A stretch of 64,000 nt of DNA, from positions 1,240,001 through 1,304,000 of the forward strand of contig JAJUPC010000037.1 of the NCBI GenBank assembly GCA_023614405.1, in the 5' to 3' direction. The position numbers were made by a program, and so were the translations under genes. Under the pieces are notes generated by a model. That model did not search any database. It was not told the origin of the DNA and saw only the letters and a program-made list of their open reading frames with translations. Positions 60,501-64,000 of the stretch are shown one piece after another; position 1 is the stretch's first letter; each line of letters starts with the position of its first letter. The DNA is from Avena insularis (lineage: Eukaryota > Streptophyta > Magnoliopsida > Poales > Poaceae).

Positions 60501-60636
60501 AGTAATTGCATATTTGTTCTTCTCACAAACCACATATGGATCCACCAGAGTTCATTGCATGTGTGTTCCTTTCAGAAACCACATATGGATCCACCAGTGT
60601 CATTGCACGTGTGTTCTTTTAATTAACCATACCTAG
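54565..60636. repeat. Minisatellite array, right block with higher-order order
   Basis: About 6.07 kb of 39-bp units (CACAAACCACAT, then CTAGAGTCATTGCATG, then TGTGTTCTTTT) and 48/49-bp units alternate. Variant units recur in a similar order: ATATGGATCCACCAGAGTTC, then GCTAGAGTC, then ATAAGGATCCACCAGAGTC, then an ATTAACC-type CTAGAGTC unit, then ATATGGATCCACCAGTGTC. This order is seen near 54700-54920, 56500-56720, 58290-58520 and 60090-60370. It ends at ACCTAG, where a gypsy LTR starts. Confidence 0.9.
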
Positions 60637-61225
60637 TGACGAGGGTTTAACTCATCAATGCCTATTGTTATGGACTTGAGTTTTGGAGAAGGAGGGAGCG
60701 CTAGAGGCATCAGTCGGCTTGCAATCAAGCACACAGGGACGCAAGATTTACCTAGGTTCAGGCCTTGTAGAGGTCCCTACTACTGCTTGTCTGCTCTTGG
60801 AATTAATGAAGGAATCGAAGATTACAGGGGTGCGCAGATGCAATCTGGCGAGAGTTGTGGAAACTAGGGTTGCGTGTGTCCTCCTCGCCACCCCTCCTAG
60901 CCTTTATATAGATAGGCTAGGTCTTGGGTAGAAGGTCAAGTCGGTTACAGATTAGGGTTTTTCCCTTTGAACTTTCTATCTTAAGCTTCTTCTTGTCTCG
61001 CAAGCAATCGACAGTCCGTGGGCCACTCGAATTCTGTATTGGTCCTTGGCAACACCATGGGCTTCCGCCGTATCTGGACCGTATATACCAAGCTCGAGTA
61101 CCTGTAGGGTATACCCATGTCAGTAGGCCACGAGTGTCCAATGGATTCACAGATTCGATTGGGGACTTTATGAAGCCTTTCGAGTGCATGACTGAGTATT
61201 TTTCGAGTGTTCAGTGCTTGTCATA
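60637..61225 (-). repeat. Third Tat-type element, 3' LTR
   Basis: On the plus strand it begins TGACGAGGGTTTAACTCATC, i.e. the LTR 3' end read from the minus strand. A minus-strand TATA box (CTATATAAAGG) lies at about 60902-60912, with a leader-like stretch down to 60637. The inner end is placed tentatively at the ...GCTTGTCA near 61224. The other LTR lies beyond the window, so no duplication can be checked. Confidence 0.5.
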
Positions 61226-62382
61226 GGGATCGTTGATGTGCGTGCCTGATTTAGCCGATGCATCAGTATTAGTTAACGTCCTTAGGGCAAAACAATGCAA
61301 TCTACTCAAACTCGAGTCCCCGGACTCGAATTCGGAAAAGTGCTGGTGTAATTCGACTCAAGCCACGGAGGTCTGACAGGAGTTGAATTCCAGTGTATGG
61401 GTGTGAGCACTTGACGCGTCCGTCAAGGCATGTTCATCGTACCTGCAGGCACGGATATGTTTCTGGTAGTGCACAGTAGATGCGTTGCCAGGCCTTATTC
61501 AGGTCTTATCTTCACGATGTAAGTGCGGCATCCGAGCTTTTTGTCATCGTGGAGATAATTCGGGTAACCCAGGAGACGTAATATCTTTATAGGGAAAATG
61601 TGAGGCGGAGACGCCATAGCATTCCAGTGTGGATGTTATCAACACAAAGTACGTTGTGCAAGGAAAAATAATCATAGGGTGCACGACCAGCGCTTCCTAT
61701 GGGAGTAGCCCCCGAGTGCCTGGTTGAGTCGAAGACTCAGGCAGGGACTAAAGAACTTTTGTGACTGTTGTTTGTCTTTTGTTGCTTGTTTTCGGTCGAA
61801 TTTGCTTCCGGCGCTCCCTTTGGGAGTAACCCATGACCATAATCGAATCGTAAATTCGAGTGGTGGGTGTGTTTTTAATGTTTCATATTCCTGCATAAAA
61901 ATGAATCGTAGGGTGCGCGACCAGCGCTCCCTATGGGAGTAGCCCCCGAGTGCTTGGTGGAGTCGAAGAAATCATGGACTTAAAGTAATCGAAATCTTCT
62001 GATGCTCCTCTTGATGACATCAGTGCTGACGATGTGATGACCTCAGTTGCCCACGTGAGCGGCTATGATGGGACGTGACGAGCGATGGGTCCCACTTCTT
62101 GACTTTGATTTGACTGGGCGTGCGTAATCTTCCGTTTTAACTGCGTATCCTCAATTTCCGCACGTAATGGAGATAGTGGGGAGCGGTTCCTGTTTTGGCC
62201 TCTCCACGTGTCAACAGCGATGTTCGCCACGCGTCCAGTAGGATTTCTGCTGGCCGTTGGATGGCATCCGGAAGGGGGTTAAGTAGCAGCGCAGCTGCGG
62301 TAATTTTCCCATCTGCCCTTTCTCTGCTTGTGCTTCCATTGCCATTGCCATTGCTCTCTGCCTCCTAGCGCTCGTCTTCTTC
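61226..62382. other. Third Tat-type element, promoter-side region of the antisense ORF
   Basis: No coding frame is convincing. A block of about 60 bp containing GACCAGCGCT, CCTATGGGAGTAGCCCCCGA and GTCGAAGA occurs at about 61676-61738 and again at about 61908-61968, with a partial copy at 61810-61832. The sequence leads to the antisense ORF start and is a plausible location for its promoter. Confidence 0.45.
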
Positions 62383-63960
62383 ATGGCGCTGGACCAACTC
62401 CGTGTCTTCCCGAGCTACTTCCTCCGCTCACACCACCATCGCAAGATGGGTAAGAAGAAAGGAGGCGCCACCGCTGAGTCCGCCCCTGCCATTGCCGCCG
62501 CCAAGAAGAAGGGCGGATCCGCCACTGTGGGAACCAGCGTCGCCGGCGCTGGGAAGAAGAAGGGTGCGGGTACTCGCGTCACCAATGGTGCATGGCATGC
62601 ATCCATCATCAAGTCCTCCGAGCTCCGTCTCCTGCATCAAGATGGAGTTCTGTCACCCGTGGAGGATGAGTCACGAGTGCCAGGTGACGAGGTAATTCCT
62701 TGTCCTCCTGCTGGTTTCCGGGTGATGTTCCTTGCGTTCATCATCCGCGGTCTTTCTCTGCCCCTGCATCCTTTCTTCAGGGGCCTCCTTTGTTTCTACG
62801 GGCTGCAACTGCATCAGCTATCCCCAAATTCTATTCTCCACATCGCATGCTACATTACTCTTTGTGAGTGCTGGCTCAGAGTCGAGCCACACTTTAGCCT
62901 CTTTAAGAGGATTTTCAAACTGAAGCGCCAGTCAGCATCTGGTTCCGTAGTCTACGATGTAGGAGGCTGCGGAATCCATGTCGACTCCTCCGCCACATAT
63001 TTTGATATCAAGCTCATGGGGTCCGTTCAAGGGTGGAGAGACAAGTGGTTCTACATCCGTGACTAGAAGGCCGACGGAGAGCACTACGGACTCGTGCCCT
63101 TTGATCCCGCGACGCCGTGCAAGAGGAGGCATTCTTGGAAGAACGTGGTGATGCCTGGCGAGTCCGAGGAGACGGAAGTGTTGTACAAGCGCGTCTGCAG
63201 CCTCGAGAGTTGCATGGGTAAAGGAGAGGGAGGCATTGCCCTCATTCGCACATGGTTGCGCCGTCGCATCCAGCCTCTGCAGGCCAGAGTCCACCCCATG
63301 TTCCAATGGGCTGGTGCGGACGATGCCACTTGCGTATCTGCCGATGGCATTTCTGCGGGTGAAGTAGATAAGAGGTTGCGACTGGTGACAAAATATACCA
63401 CCAAGGAGGTTCTCCCAAGAGAACCAGTCCTGCCTCCCTTCGACGCCTCTAACCCTCCTCCAGAGGTAGATTTGTGCTACGAAGTAGCTTTATTTGTCGA
63501 TTGGCATTAATTGCTTGATGTATAATGAATTGTTTTCTGAATGCAGGATTGGAAGGTGTCTCCCAGTTTACCCCCTCTTCCTGAGGGGGTTATTCCTCGC
63601 GAAGTGGATGAAGAGGACAAGTCGGAATCGATCGTCCCACTTGAAGAGGAGGGAGCCCCCGAATCTAGCGATCCGGACACTCGCAAGCATTCTCGCAGCG
63701 GGGATTCAGATGCTTCGTCTCCTTCGACTCCAGAAGGCCCGTCTATTGGTGCTGAGGAGCCGATTTCCGCCGTTCCTGTGCGCTCTATGGCTCCTCCTGC
63801 CCGGAAGAAGCTTCGATTGCCAAAGGAATCATCGGAGTCAGAGGAGCACTCCTTCGATCTTGATAGATTTGACTGGTAAGTTCTGTATTCGCGAACTCAT
63901 TTTGGTTTGTTCTTTGAGTTGCCATCTGTCTTGAAGCTTTTGCTTGTTTTGTGTTTCAGT
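62383..63960 (+). pseudogene. Antisense ORF of a Tat-type element, PF04195-like, with introns
   Basis: The ATG at 62383 (or 62446, MGKKKGG) starts an Ala/Gly/Lys-rich N-terminus. The conserved domain follows: VIPCPPAGFRVMFLAFIIRG, LPLHPFFRGLLCFYGLQLHQ, HIACYITLCECWLRVEPHF and SVQGWRDKWFYIRD. A single TAG at 63064-63066 interrupts it. The frame continues through LVPFDPATPCKRRHSW and PREPVLPPFDAS to a donor at about 63467. A short intron (to 63546, TGAATGCAG) leads to an acidic Ser/Pro-rich exon ending DLDRFDW with GTAAGT at 63880. The next acceptor TGTGTTTCAG is at 63951-63960, and the gene runs out of the window. Function is unknown. It is encoded against the element's polyprotein, which should lie beyond 64000. 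Confidence 0.75.
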
Positions 63961-64000
63961 CAAACAGCGACGTCGTCTTCTGATGACGTCCAATTTGTGA

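Noticed and set aside
46786..60636. Numerous open frames of 60-220 codons on both strands of the minisatellite
   Set aside because: Several frames are open at once simply because the unit lacks stops in them. There is no start context, promoter or domain, and the pattern is explained by unit length being a multiple of three.
46779..60636. Possible CRISPR array
   Set aside because: Units are contiguous and similar throughout, with no unique spacers, and the context is a plant nuclear genome.
1..64000. tRNA or rRNA genes
   Set aside because: Apart from short tRNA-complementary primer sites next to LTRs, I saw no cloverleaf-compatible sequence or rRNA signature by eye; a tRNAscan or Rfam search would be needed to be sure.

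Overview
The window looks like nuclear DNA from a large-genome grass, most likely Pooideae and probably Triticeae. I found no intact, conventionally transcribed host gene. Almost everything is nested or decayed transposable element. The grass call rests on a TGTTGGAAATATGCCC-type copia LTR like BARE/Angela/WIS, a 1.5-kb LTR that begins (minus strand) TGATACGTCCATTTTGCATC like Sabrina-type gypsy LTRs, Tat-lineage gypsy elements with antisense ORFs, and an Athila-group element. Family names come from recognition, not from a search.

Layout. (1) 0.6-5.0 kb: a decayed GRF-type zinc-finger gene (+) converges on a decayed MULE/MuDR transposase (-). (2) 5.0-10.65 kb: fragments of one Ty3/gypsy family ('gypsy A') in both orientations. 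They include a gag-less mini-element (-) and a pol-tail/LTR/PBS/gag segment (+). (3) 10.65-15.9 kb: a frame-broken copia element (-) inserted in gypsy A gag. (4) 15.9-24.94 kb: an almost complete Tat-lineage gypsy element (-) with gag, PR, RT, RNase H, a second RNase H and INT. Its 5' LTR sits inside another gypsy A LTR, and its 3' end is lost. (5) 25.61-36.17 kb: an Athila-group element with both LTRs and ATGAA target-site duplications. Inside it is a 3.98-kb Del/Tekay-like solo LTR flanked by TACCC. (6) 36.2-38.0 kb: an unidentified gene-like region (-). (7) 38.27-45.06 kb: a Tat-like element with CCCAC duplications that lacks RT and INT. (8) 45.1-46.8 kb: duplicated exon-like fragments and a three-copy hairpin repeat. 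(9) 46.8-60.6 kb: a minisatellite of 39- and 48-bp units, about 8.6 kb of array DNA, interrupted by a solo gypsy LTR and a 5'-truncated copia element. (10) 60.64-64.0 kb: the 3' end of a third Tat-lineage element (-) with an intron-containing antisense ORF.

The most unusual items are the two-length minisatellite with higher-order order, the hairpin repeat at its left edge, the PBS duplications and the apparent fossil LTR/PBS junction in the Athila-group element, and three antisense ORFs in three different Tat-type elements. All boundaries were read by eye. LTR ends with matching duplications are base-accurate as far as I can tell, and the others are approximate.
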